58,261 nt of DNA, taken from positions 1-58,261 of the forward strand of contig CAIOCT010000062.1 in the NCBI GenBank assembly GCA_903856725.1, given 5' to 3'. Shown one piece after another: positions 43,044 to 51,240 of the stretch. The notes under the pieces are model-generated. The model was not told the DNA's origin. It made no database searches and saw only the letters and a list, made by a program, of their open reading frames with translations. The number at the start of each line of letters is the position of its first letter. Within the stretch, counting starts at the first letter, position 1. Source of the DNA: an uncultured Verrucomicrobiota bacterium. GTDB lineage: Bacteria; Verrucomicrobiota; Verrucomicrobiia; Opitutales; Opitutaceae. A program made the position numbers and the translations under genes.

Positions 43044-44468
43044 TTAATAACGATAATGTTCAGGCTTGTAAGGTCCCTCCAAGGGAACTCCGAGATACTC
43101 CGCTTGCTCCTTAGAGAGCTTGGTGAGTTTTGCCCCAATTTTATCGAGATGCAAACGAGCAACCTCTTCGTCCAGATACTTCGGCAGACGATAAACACCG
43201 ATCTTGTACGTATCTTTATTTTTCCAGAGATCCAGCTGCGCGAGTGTTTGATTAGTAAAACTCGCTGACATCACGAAAGAAGGATGCCCTGTCGCGCAAC
43301 CGAGATTTACTAAACGCCCCTCGGCTAGCATATAGATACTGTTACCGGTGGGGAAGGTATAGAGATCGTATTGCGGCTTAATGGTCGTGCGTTTCGCATC
43401 CGAAGTGTTCAGCCGATCAATTTGGATTTCGTTATCGAAATGGCCAATGTTACAAACGATCGCTTGATCCTTCATCTTCCGCATGTGCTCGAGCGTGATG
43501 ATATCCTTGTTACCCGTGGTCGTGACGTAAATATCCGCCGTGCCGAGGGTGGATTCTAAGGTGTTAACCTCGAAGCCTTCCATCGCGGCCTGCAGAGCAT
43601 TGATGGGATCAATTTCAGTGACGATCACGCGGGCGCCAAAGCCCTTCAGGGAAAAGGCCGAGCCCTTGCCCACGTCGCCGTAGCCGCAAACACAAGCGAC
43701 TTTGCCGGCGATCATAACATCGGTAGCCCGCTTGAGGCCGTCACCAAGCGACTCACGACAGCCGTAAAGATTATCAAATTTGGATTTGGTTACTGAATCG
43801 TTCACATTAATGGCCGGCACACGAAGTTTCCCCTTCTCCATCATCTGGTAGAGGCGATGAACCCCTGTCGTGGTTTCTTCGGAAACGCCGCGCCACTCCT
43901 TAGCCATCGCCGTCCAGCGGCGCGGATCCTCTTTATGCACCCGCTTGAGCACATTCTTAATGACCTGCTCTTCGTGGGAACCAGAAGCGGTATTTACCCA
44001 ATCGCTCCCCTCTTCGAGCTCGCAGCCTTTGTGAATCAGCAAGGTTACGTCGCCACCATCATCCACCACGAGTTGGGGGCCTTTCCCGCCGGGGAAGAAA
44101 ATAGCCCGGAGCGTCAGATCCCAATACTCCTCGAGCGTTTCACCTTTCCAGGCAAAAACCGGTGTGCCCGTCTGGGCAATCGCGGCGGCCGCATGATCCT
44201 GGGTGGAGAAAATATTACAGGAAGCCCAGCGCACATCAGCGCCGAGTACTTTCAAGGTTTCGATCAGAACAGCCGTCTGGATCGTCATGTGTAATGAACC
44301 AGTAATCCGGACGCCTTTCAACGGCTTAGCGGGTCCGAATTTTTTACGACAGGAAATCAAGCCAGGCATTTCATGCTCGGCTACCGAGATTTCTTTGCGC
44401 CCCCAATCGGCGAGCGTTATATCTTTGACGTGAAAATCGTGGCCGGAGGGCGCAGTGGGAGTAGACAT
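43044..44468 (-). CDS. ahcY: Adenosylhomocysteinase
   Basis: About 474 residues from ATG 44468 (the frame is open to 44537 but that part overlaps metK). It hydrolyses S-adenosylhomocysteine to adenosine and homocysteine, recycling the product of methylation. Motifs: [32 protein letters not shown], the NAD-binding [13 protein letters not shown] and the characteristic C-terminus [10 protein letters not shown]. It lies 20 bp after metK and ends at a strong terminator, so metK and ahcY form a complete two-gene operon of the SAM cycle. Confidence 0.97.
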   Translation of the reverse strand: MSTPTAPSGHDFHVKDITLADWGRKEISVAEHEMPGLISCRKKFGPAKPLKGVRITGSLHMTIQTAVLIETLKVLGADVRWASCNIFSTQDHAAAAIAQTGTPVFAWKGETLEEYWDLTLRAIFFPGGKGPQLVVDDGGDVTLLIHKGCELEEGSDWVNTASGSHEEQVIKNVLKRVHKEDPRRWTAMAKEWRGVSEETTTGVHRLYQMMEKGKLRVPAINVNDSVTKSKFDNLYGCRESLGDGLKRATDVMIAGKVACVCGYGDVGKGSAFSLKGFGARVIVTEIDPINALQAAMEGFEVNTLESTLGTADIYVTTTGNKDIITLEHMRKMKDQAIVCNIGHFDNEIQIDRLNTSDAKRTTIKPQYDLYTFPTGNSIYMLAEGRLVNLGCATGHPSFVMSASFTNQTLAQLDLWKNKDTYKIGVYRLPKYLDEEVARLHLDKIGAKLTKLSKEQAEYLGVPLEGPYKPEHYRY

Positions 44469-44488
44469 GTTGATAATAAAATGATGAG

Positions 44489-45655
44489 TTAGCGGAGGGC
44501 AGCGCGCAGGGCGGCGACCTTGTTGGTTTGTTCCCATGGCAGACCTGCTTTGCCGAAGTGACCATAGTTGGTCGTTTGCCGATAAATCGGCCGGAGCAAG
44601 TTCAGCTGCTGGATAATCTCGGCCGGCTTGAAGCCGAAGACCTTCGTGACGGCCCGAGCAATTTTCTCATCGGAGACTTTGCCCGTACCCATCGTGTCAA
44701 CATAGACACTCACGGGATCAGGGTAGCCAATCGCGTAGGCGACTTGGAGTTCAGCGAGGTCGGCGAGGCCAGCCGCTACAATATTTTTGGCGACCCAACG
44801 ACACATGTAGGCCGCCGAGCGATCGACTTTCGACGGATCCTTACCGGAGAAAGCACCGCCGCCATGACGACCCCAGCCGCCGTAGGTATCAACGATGATT
44901 TTGCGGCCAGTAAGACCTGAATCACCCTGCGGGCCACCCACAACGAAGCGACCGGTGGGATTAATCAAAAATTGAGTTTTTTTGGTAAGTAATCGAGCGG
45001 GGATAACTTTTTTGACTACCTGATCGATCAGGTAGCTTTCAATTTTGCTATGCGAGACATCGGCTGTGTGCTGCGTGGAGATGACGACGTTCTCAACGGC
45101 GACCGGCTTGTCATTTTCATAACGAATCGAAACTTGCGACTTCGCATCAGGGCGCAGCCAATCAACCTTGCCGCTCTTGCGGATCTGCGTGAGCTTGCGT
45201 CCCAGGCGATGCGCAAACATTACGGGCGTCGGCATCAACTCAGGGGTCTCGGTGCACGCATAACCAAACATCAGACCTTGATCGCCCGCACCTTGCTCTG
45301 CGGTTTTTTTACCTTTCGCCTTCTTTGCATCAACCCCTTGAGAAATATCCGGCGACTGACGGGTGAGGTAATTATTGATGAACACTGTATCGGCGTGGAA
45401 CACATCATCGCTGTTGACGTAGCCGATGTCGCGAATCGCTGCGCGGACAATCGCTTCATAATTAAGGTGAGCCTTGGTCGTGATTTCGCCGGCCAGGATG
45501 ACCATATTAGATTTGACCATCGTCTCGCACGCGACGCGGCTGGTGCGATCTTGCGCCAAGCAGGCGTCCAAGACGCTATCGGAAATAAGGTCAGCCACTT
45601 TGTCGGGATGACCTTCGCCTACTGATTCAGATGAGAATACGAATGTGTTTGCCAT
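44489..45655 (-). CDS. metK: S-adenosylmethionine synthetase
   Basis: About 388 residues from ATG 45655; upstream codons to 45709 are in frame but the normal N-terminus [19 protein letters not shown] starts here. It makes SAM from ATP and methionine. Motifs [33 protein letters not shown] and [16 protein letters not shown] cover the ATP and metal sites. It heads the metK-ahcY operon and is preceded by a structured leader with an attenuator-like hairpin (45750-45798). Confidence 0.97.
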   Translation of the reverse strand: MANTFVFSSESVGEGHPDKVADLISDSVLDACLAQDRTSRVACETMVKSNMVILAGEITTKAHLNYEAIVRAAIRDIGYVNSDDVFHADTVFINNYLTRQSPDISQGVDAKKAKGKKTAEQGAGDQGLMFGYACTETPELMPTPVMFAHRLGRKLTQIRKSGKVDWLRPDAKSQVSIRYENDKPVAVENVVISTQHTADVSHSKIESYLIDQVVKKVIPARLLTKKTQFLINPTGRFVVGGPQGDSGLTGRKIIVDTYGGWGRHGGGAFSGKDPSKVDRSAAYMCRWVAKNIVAAGLADLAELQVAYAIGYPDPVSVYVDTMGTGKVSDEKIARAVTKVFGFKPAEIIQQLNLLRPIYRQTTNYGHFGKAGLPWEQTNKVAALRAALR

Positions 45656-45845
45656 AGAAGTAACCGCTAAAAAAAGCCGCGGCAGCCTGTACTGCAAGGA
45701 CAATATCAACGTATCTGGATTATATGATATGTAATGAAATAATTGAAAAATCGGGCTAACCGCAGGGGCCCTAGCCCCGTTGGGGGGAAGCCACCGGCAA
45801 AAAAATTCAACGATCCAGCAAATGAGCCGATAGCATGTAACGCCT
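45656..45845 (-). promoter_or_regulatory. Structured leader of metK with attenuator-like hairpin (candidate SAM-sensing RNA)
   Basis: 190-bp gap divergent between metK and the Hpt-protein gene. Read as the minus strand, a GC-rich block holds the hairpin CGGGGCTA, a 13-base loop and TAGCCCG followed by ATTTTT, about 95 bases before the metK ATG. No other gene on this strand ends here, so an intrinsic-terminator-like structure suggests attenuation of metK. A C-run just upstream could pair with the GGGG of the stem and prevent it. Not recognised as a known class. The promoter was not located. Confidence 0.45.
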
Positions 45846-46202
45846 ATGCCAGACTATCCCGCTATCGATCAACGAGCCATTGAGGCGCTGCAGGAATTAA
45901 GCACGGCCGGCAGCAATGACTTTCTTCGCGAAATCGTTACCCTCTATCTTCAAGACACCCCGGTCCTCATGGCCAAACTGGATCAAGCTTTAGCTGATCG
46001 CGATTTAATGACGGTGAGCCGTCTCGCTCACTCAATTAAAGGGAGCTCAGGTAATTTTGGGGCCACCCAGCTCGCCCAGTTAGCACAAAACCTTGAATTA
46101 GCTGCTCCGGGAGGAGAAGCCACAGGCGCAGCCGTGGAAAAATTGAAAGCGGAATACGCGCGGGTGGCGGCAGCTTTGATGGCCAGCATCGCAAGCCACT
46201 AA
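45846..46202 (+). CDS. Free-standing Hpt (histidine phosphotransfer) domain protein
   Basis: 118 residues, a single Hpt domain with four helices. The phosphorylation motif [14 protein letters not shown] carries the receiving histidine near residue 60. Such proteins relay phosphoryl groups between hybrid kinases and response regulators. No kinase or regulator lies next to it, so the partners are elsewhere. The start is preceded by CGCCT and no Shine-Dalgarno. It is 20 bp before the DUF1573 gene and could be co-transcribed. Confidence 0.9.
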   Translation: MPDYPAIDQRAIEALQELSTAGSNDFLREIVTLYLQDTPVLMAKLDQALADRDLMTVSRLAHSIKGSSGNFGATQLAQLAQNLELAAPGGEATGAAVEKLKAEYARVAAALMASIASH

Positions 46203-46222
46203 TTTCCGGCTTTTATAAGTTG

Positions 46223-46870
46223 ATGATGGACCTTCGCTATCTGCCTTGCCCCCTATTATTTCTTCCACTGATCGCTAGCGCCTTGGACTGGCAAACCCGA
46301 TCCCTCGATCTCACGACGGCTCCTTTTCAACTCACCCAAGATGTGAGTTTTGAATTCAGAAATAACACTCATCATATTGTTACCCTGCGCTCGGTGCAGA
46401 CTAACTGCGACTGCCTCCAAGCCAAACCTATGGAGACGAGCTATCCCCCAGGGAGTAGCGGCACTATTAAAGCCCAGTTCACGATCGGCGATCACAACGG
46501 TCTCTATGAGCGGATCATCACCGTGGAGTCTGATGAATCACCTGAACCCGTACAACTGCTGGTGCGCATTAACGTTCCTTCCTGCGGTGAACTCACCCCG
46601 CGCCGGGTAACCTGGCAACGCCACACGATGAATACGGAAAAAATAATCGAGGTGAACGTTACGCCAGGCTTAGAAATTAATTTTACTCATGCTCAAGCCA
46701 CAACCGCCGACTTTTCCGCGCGACTGGAAACGGTGAGCGCAGGCCGTCATTATCGTCTACACCTGCAACCGGGCGGCACGGCTGAGATCGCCGCCGCCGC
46801 CATACGCATTTTTGGTCGAGAAAAATCAGGCCATGATGTTGTGCTGAGTGCCTACGCCGCGATTGAATAG
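46223..46870 (+). CDS. DUF1573 domain protein, exported
   Basis: About 215 residues from ATG 46223 (TTG 46220 and ATG 46226 are alternatives). A signal peptide (LPCPLLFLPLIASALD) precedes a DUF1573 domain: FEFRNNTHHIVTLRSVQTNC with the typical cysteine pair Cys-Asp-Cys (TNCDCLQAK) and PPGSSGTIKAQF. The family is an Ig-like fold often exported in Bacteroidota and Verrucomicrobiota. Its function is not known. It lies just after the Hpt gene. Confidence 0.8.
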   Translation: MMDLRYLPCPLLFLPLIASALDWQTRSLDLTTAPFQLTQDVSFEFRNNTHHIVTLRSVQTNCDCLQAKPMETSYPPGSSGTIKAQFTIGDHNGLYERIITVESDESPEPVQLLVRINVPSCGELTPRRVTWQRHTMNTEKIIEVNVTPGLEINFTHAQATTADFSARLETVSAGRHYRLHLQPGGTAEIAAAAIRIFGREKSGHDVVLSAYAAIE

Positions 46871-46920
46871 CCTGAACGCAAGGTGGATGCCCCCCTGCGT
46901 TCGCCTACGACCGATGCTGC

Positions 46921-47811
46921 CTAGAGATAGTAAGCCTTAACTTTAGCTGAGACGGGTAAATTAGCCCGCTCCATGACCTGCAGAAAATCTTCCCAGATTG
47001 CCCGCTTCGATCGCTTGCTGTTATCGCGCAAAATATAGGAGGGATGGTAAGTAACCATCACCGGAATACCGGCAAACTCATGCCAGCGGCCTTTAACTTC
47101 GCCCAAAGTTTTAAAACTGCTAGCGCCCAGTAAGCCGCCCGCCGCGGTTTTGCCTAAAGCCACAATCATTCGAGGCTGCACGATCTCGAGCTGGGCTCTT
47201 AAATAAGGCAGCCCATAATGAAGCTCTTCCGTTGTCGGAGTCCGGTTATCGGTCGCGCCGGCCGGATTAACAGGCCGCCAATTCATAATATAGCTGAGAT
47301 AAACCTCTTCCCGCTTTAACCCCATGCCTTGAATCATTTTGGTCAGCAATTGCCCCGAGGGACCGACAAAGGGCTCACCCGCACTTTCCTCTTCTGGACC
47401 AGGCGCCTCTGCACAAAAAAAGATGGAGGCATTAAGATCACCCACCCCATAAACTATTTTTTTATCAGAGAATATCTGGAGCCGTCCAACCGGATCATTT
47501 AAAATAATTTCCCTTAGCGCAGCCCACCGCGTAGGCTTATCACCCGCCGGCAACTGAATCGGTGGAGGCGCAAGCAAATTTGGCGCCGCCATGATTGGCG
47601 CAGATGGCAAACCCCCATTTTTCCTATCTCCAACCGCCAGCGGTGGTACCGAGGCAACGGCTACAACGGGCTCACCGCTCTCTTGGTTAGCGCGCACCGC
47701 GGCTTGTAACTGGGCTAAACTCTCCAGCGTAACCGGCACGGTCCGCTGCCCGCTCGCCTTCAGGCGACGGAGTTCATCGTTAAGCGCTAGGAGTTGATCG
47801 CGGGGAGTCAC
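46921..47811 (-). CDS. Uracil-DNA glycosylase family 4-like protein without Fe-S cysteines
   Basis: About 296 residues from GTG 47811; TTG 47841 would overlap the ribE gene end. Catalytic motif 1 AEAPGPEEESAGEPFVG (GEAPG-like) and motif 2 YHPSYILR match family 4 uracil-DNA glycosylases, with RMIVALGKTAA between. The N-terminal 90 residues are an Ala/Pro-rich extension. The four cysteines that bind the iron-sulfur cluster in family 4 are absent: the CxxC position is in the stretch LNDPVGR, the third (usually KCRP) is NWRP and the fourth is replaced in HYGLPYL. It probably removes uracil from DNA without a cluster, which is inference. Confidence 0.82.
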   Translation of the reverse strand: MTPRDQLLALNDELRRLKASGQRTVPVTLESLAQLQAAVRANQESGEPVVAVASVPPLAVGDRKNGGLPSAPIMAAPNLLAPPPIQLPAGDKPTRWAALREIILNDPVGRLQIFSDKKIVYGVGDLNASIFFCAEAPGPEEESAGEPFVGPSGQLLTKMIQGMGLKREEVYLSYIMNWRPVNPAGATDNRTPTTEELHYGLPYLRAQLEIVQPRMIVALGKTAAGGLLGASSFKTLGEVKGRWHEFAGIPVMVTYHPSYILRDNSKRSKRAIWEDFLQVMERANLPVSAKVKAYYL

Positions 47812-47818
47812 AGCTGAA

Positions 47819-48415
47819 TTAAATAGAGCGTGGCGCGGCAAGTTTTTCTACGTATTTGGCCAGAAGATCGAATTCCAAATTTACGGCATCACCTACTTTC
47901 TTAGTCTTAATGTTGGTCGCCGCCAGGGTGGTAGGAATTAACCACACCGCACAGGCCGCCGGTGCGACCTCTGCGACCGTCAGGGAAATCCCATCAATCG
48001 CGACTGATCCTTTAGCGACCAAATACTGATCAAATCCAACCGGCACGGTTACGCGCAAATAACAATCATGCCCGCGTGACTCGAGCACCGCAATGCGTCC
48101 AAGCGCGTCGATGTGACCAGTCACAAAATGCCCGCCCAGGCGACTGCTGGGCCGCAAACTCAACTCGAGATTCACCGCGGCCCCCGGCTGAAGTTCAGCA
48201 AAATTGGTCAAGCGCCGCGTCTCGGCGAGCACATCAAACCATACTTGCCCGGCATCAAATCGCGTTACCGTCAGGCAGCAGCCATTGACTGCTACGCTAT
48301 CCCCGAGCGCTACCTGACTAGGAATATTAAGGGCCGCCACTTGCAGCTTCCAGGCATCTACGCCGAGAGTAAAAGCCACCACGCAGCCAACTTCTTCAAT
48401 GATTCCAGTAAACAT
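47819..48415 (-). CDS. ribE: Riboflavin synthase alpha chain
   Basis: 198 residues with two lumazine-binding repeats. It starts MFTGIIEEVGCV as the family does. Repeat 1 carries VNGCCLTVT and repeat 2 carries the related DGISLTVAEV, with LGGHFVTGHIDALG between. The enzyme makes riboflavin from two lumazine molecules. It lies between the HtrA-like genes and the glycosylase on the same strand. Confidence 0.96.
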   Translation of the reverse strand: MFTGIIEEVGCVVAFTLGVDAWKLQVAALNIPSQVALGDSVAVNGCCLTVTRFDAGQVWFDVLAETRRLTNFAELQPGAAVNLELSLRPSSRLGGHFVTGHIDALGRIAVLESRGHDCYLRVTVPVGFDQYLVAKGSVAIDGISLTVAEVAPAACAVWLIPTTLAATNIKTKKVGDAVNLEFDLLAKYVEKLAAPRSI

Positions 48416-48487
48416 AAGATAATCAATTAAACCAACTGCAGCCCAAGGAGCAAGCTAGCGCATAATTTTCAGATAAAGCCTTCACCA

Positions 48488-49870
48488 CTAATTAAGTTTC
48501 ACGCGCAGCACTGAAGTTTCGCCAGCGCGGCTAACCAGCAAAATGAATTCCGCTCGATTTTTTTCTGCCTCGATGCCCTTAAGCTTAGCCACGGCTTGAG
48601 CATAACTTTTAATTTCATCCCCATCGATTTCGCGAATCCAGTCGTCGGGACGCAAACCGACTGTGGCCAGCTGACTCCCCGGTTTCACAAAATGGACCAC
48701 AACCCCCAGCGCTTCGCTGGGTTTAGTACGCTGCATGATACTATCTGCATTCAGAAATTCCCGGATCGTGAAGCCCAACCGATCAAAATAATGCCGATCC
48801 GCCTCGCGGCTCAGCTTAGGCTCTTCGCCCAAACGCACTTTAATCTCTTGATGATCCGTACCGCGCAAGACGGTTAAAGTAACGGGATCACCTGGATTTC
48901 GCTGAAGCATCGCTTGACTAAAATACCCGACCACAACGCGATCGGGTTTGAGGCGTGGCAGTGGTTGGCCATCGATCGCGAGCACAATATCACGTTCCTG
49001 TAGGCCGGCCTGTCCGGCGGGGCTATCCGCAAGAATGTCGCTCACCACGACTCCGGATTTATTCTCTAAATGGAGCAATTTAGCTACCTCAGGATCCATC
49101 GGCTGGAGACCATAGGCGCCAAGCCAAGCAATCGGCCGACCCGTAATCGAACGCGGCACACGACCAAGATAAGGCAATACTTCATCAGCCAGCAGGACGA
49201 CGCTGCTTTCCTCTACATTGATGAGCAAAATGGGATTACCGTGCTGATTACGGGAAAAGAGCAGATAATTTTGGCCAAACGAAGTTTGGGCTAAGCCCGC
49301 AAATCGACCAGCCTGATCGAAAACTGGCAGACCAGGGCCAGCGACTTCAGTACCGAGGATCGCAGTTTTTTGCGGTAGCTTCATGACAGTGGCAACCCGT
49401 GCGCTTAAAAAATAAGGCAGAAAATCCTCATCCTTATTACGCAGCCCAATTCCCCACAATTCATCGCTCAAAGCGGGATCTGCCGCCACAGCGGGAAAAT
49501 GAGTGATCGGCACTAAAGCCGGCCGCAACTTTGCTTCGACGCGCAAATAATGCCAACCGGTGAAAGCATCTTGTCCCAAATATTCAGCGCGCGCGGCCTC
49601 CGTACTTCCCGGGCGATAAATTTTAAAATCCTTAAGCTGATCGGGCGCAACAGTGGGCAGGATCGCCGCGGCTGGTACGATAATCGTACCCTGCTGATCT
49701 ATCACCGTGCCTAAAACGGTTACAGGCTGACGCTCGATTTCCGACTGCACAAAAAATTCTACGGCAACCACCGACTTGATTCGCTCATTAAAAAGATCGG
49801 GGAGCCCCGCGCCGCTGAGGGTCAGCCCGATGACTCCACTCAGCCAAAATAAATAACCAATTAATCTCAT
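48488..49870 (-). CDS. HtrA-like pseudoprotease with PDZ domains
   Basis: 460 residues with a signal peptide (MRLIGYLFWLSGVIGLTLSG). It has the HtrA layout: a trypsin-like domain about 30-230 and PDZ domains about 255-345 and 370-455 (SGVVVSDILADSPAGQAGL, LGVVVHFVKPGSQLATVGL). All three catalytic positions are lost: the TNAHV position is VPAAAI, the TDLAVLRL position is FTGWHYLRVE, and the GNSGGP position is AGPGLP. It begins with a 4-bp overlap on the active HtrA gene, so the two are coupled. It may bind substrates or regulate its partner. Confidence 0.85.
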   Translation of the reverse strand: MRLIGYLFWLSGVIGLTLSGAGLPDLFNERIKSVVAVEFFVQSEIERQPVTVLGTVIDQQGTIIVPAAAILPTVAPDQLKDFKIYRPGSTEAARAEYLGQDAFTGWHYLRVEAKLRPALVPITHFPAVAADPALSDELWGIGLRNKDEDFLPYFLSARVATVMKLPQKTAILGTEVAGPGLPVFDQAGRFAGLAQTSFGQNYLLFSRNQHGNPILLINVEESSVVLLADEVLPYLGRVPRSITGRPIAWLGAYGLQPMDPEVAKLLHLENKSGVVVSDILADSPAGQAGLQERDIVLAIDGQPLPRLKPDRVVVGYFSQAMLQRNPGDPVTLTVLRGTDHQEIKVRLGEEPKLSREADRHYFDRLGFTIREFLNADSIMQRTKPSEALGVVVHFVKPGSQLATVGLRPDDWIREIDGDEIKSYAQAVAKLKGIEAEKNRAEFILLVSRAGETSVLRVKLN

Positions 49871-51240
49871 GGTTTGATTACGTAGAGTGAAATATGCCGA
49901 TTGCGCTGCGCTTCGACGAGCTGTGGCTCGGGCTTTTTTTCGTACCGTGCATAGATCGATTTGAGTTGGCCTAACTCAGCGACGGGTGCACTGCCAATTT
50001 TCGTGATAAGATCACCCCGGGCCAGCCCCGCCTCGGCAGCAGGGTAACCAGGTTGCACCCCAAGCACCACGACCCCAGATGCATCGGTCAGTTGATTTTC
50101 ACGAGCGAAGGCGCGCGTGACTTTGCGCACGCTCAGGCCCCATTTTTCAAATGCCCATTCCTCACCAACCCGGCTCTCGAGTTTTTCCGTCACCATCGTC
50201 AGCGCAAGCGACTGCGCACCACGCTTCACGGTCAACCCCACCGCGGTGCCGACGGGGAAATTGGCAATCATTTGCTGGATAGGTGGGAGCTGCTCCGGGA
50301 AACGCCCGTCGAGTTTCTGTCCATTGAGCGCGAGCACAACATCCCCCGCGCGCACCCCAGCCCGCGCGGCCGGCGACCCTGGATCAACGCCGTTAATCAA
50401 CAACCCATTATTAGCGGCGAGCGCGTAAAAATTCTCCAAATCCTGCAAGACCCCGGGCACGAGACCCAAATAGCTACGGACGATGCCACCTTCGCGCGCC
50501 AACGTTGCCGCAACGCGACGCGCCACATTGGCGGGAATAGCGAAACCTAAATTTTCGGCTCCAATGTAGGCCCGAGAATTAATGCCGACCAGTTTACCGT
50601 TTTCGGTCACAAGCGGACCGCCGCTATTACCGGGATTGATGGCCGCATCGGTCTGCAGCCAATTGTTAAAAAGCCCCGTCTCGTAACCTCGGACTCCGCG
50701 CGTATCAGAAAAAGGCCGGTTGGTGTTAGAAATAATTCCGCGGGTAAGCGTGCGCTCCAAGCCGTATGGCGTCCCCACCGCGTACACGGTCTGGCCAGCG
50801 TAAAGCTCACTCGAGTCCCCGAATTCGGCGGCAATAAATTTTATTTTACGACGCTGCATTTCCTCAAGATCAAGGCGCAATACGGCCAGATCGGTCCAAT
50901 GATCCCAGCCCACCAGCTTGGCGCTCACTCGCTCCAGGTTAGCTAACGTCACCGAGATCGTCACCGCTTGCGGACTCGCGACGTGCGCGTTGGTTAAAAT
51001 CAGCCCATCCGCCGAAATAATGACCCCCGAGCCAATCCCCCCAGTGAAGCGCTTAGACCCCGCTTCAAATTCGATCTCACTCACGTCGATGCGAACCACC
51101 GCCTCAAGCAAGCGATTAAAGCCGCGGCTCATGGCAGCCTGCGTGACTGCCGAAAGCAGGAGGAAAGCGGTCGCTCCCGTAAGCAGACGGCGGATGGTTG
51201 ACGGTGATAAGGAATCTCTCAATGTGCGGATTCTATTCAA
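49867..51240 (-). CDS. HtrA/DegP-type serine protease with two PDZ domains
   Basis: 457 residues from TTG 51240 (TTG 51222 is an alternative, and the next ATG is inside the signal region). Signal sequence LLTGATAFLLLSAVTQAA. Catalytic triad His86 in LTNAHVAS, Asp117 in TDLAVLRL and Ser206 in NPGNSGGPLV. Two PDZ domains follow at about 245-350 and 375-450. It degrades misfolded periplasmic proteins. It is head-to-head with leuS and its start overlaps that of leuS. A catalytically dead HtrA-like gene follows by ATGA overlap. Confidence 0.9.
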   Translation of the reverse strand: MNRIRTLRDSLSPSTIRRLLTGATAFLLLSAVTQAAMSRGFNRLLEAVVRIDVSEIEFEAGSKRFTGGIGSGVIISADGLILTNAHVASPQAVTISVTLANLERVSAKLVGWDHWTDLAVLRLDLEEMQRRKIKFIAAEFGDSSELYAGQTVYAVGTPYGLERTLTRGIISNTNRPFSDTRGVRGYETGLFNNWLQTDAAINPGNSGGPLVTENGKLVGINSRAYIGAENLGFAIPANVARRVAATLAREGGIVRSYLGLVPGVLQDLENFYALAANNGLLINGVDPGSPAARAGVRAGDVVLALNGQKLDGRFPEQLPPIQQMIANFPVGTAVGLTVKRGAQSLALTMVTEKLESRVGEEWAFEKWGLSVRKVTRAFARENQLTDASGVVVLGVQPGYPAAEAGLARGDLITKIGSAPVAELGQLKSIYARYEKKPEPQLVEAQRNRHISLYVIKP

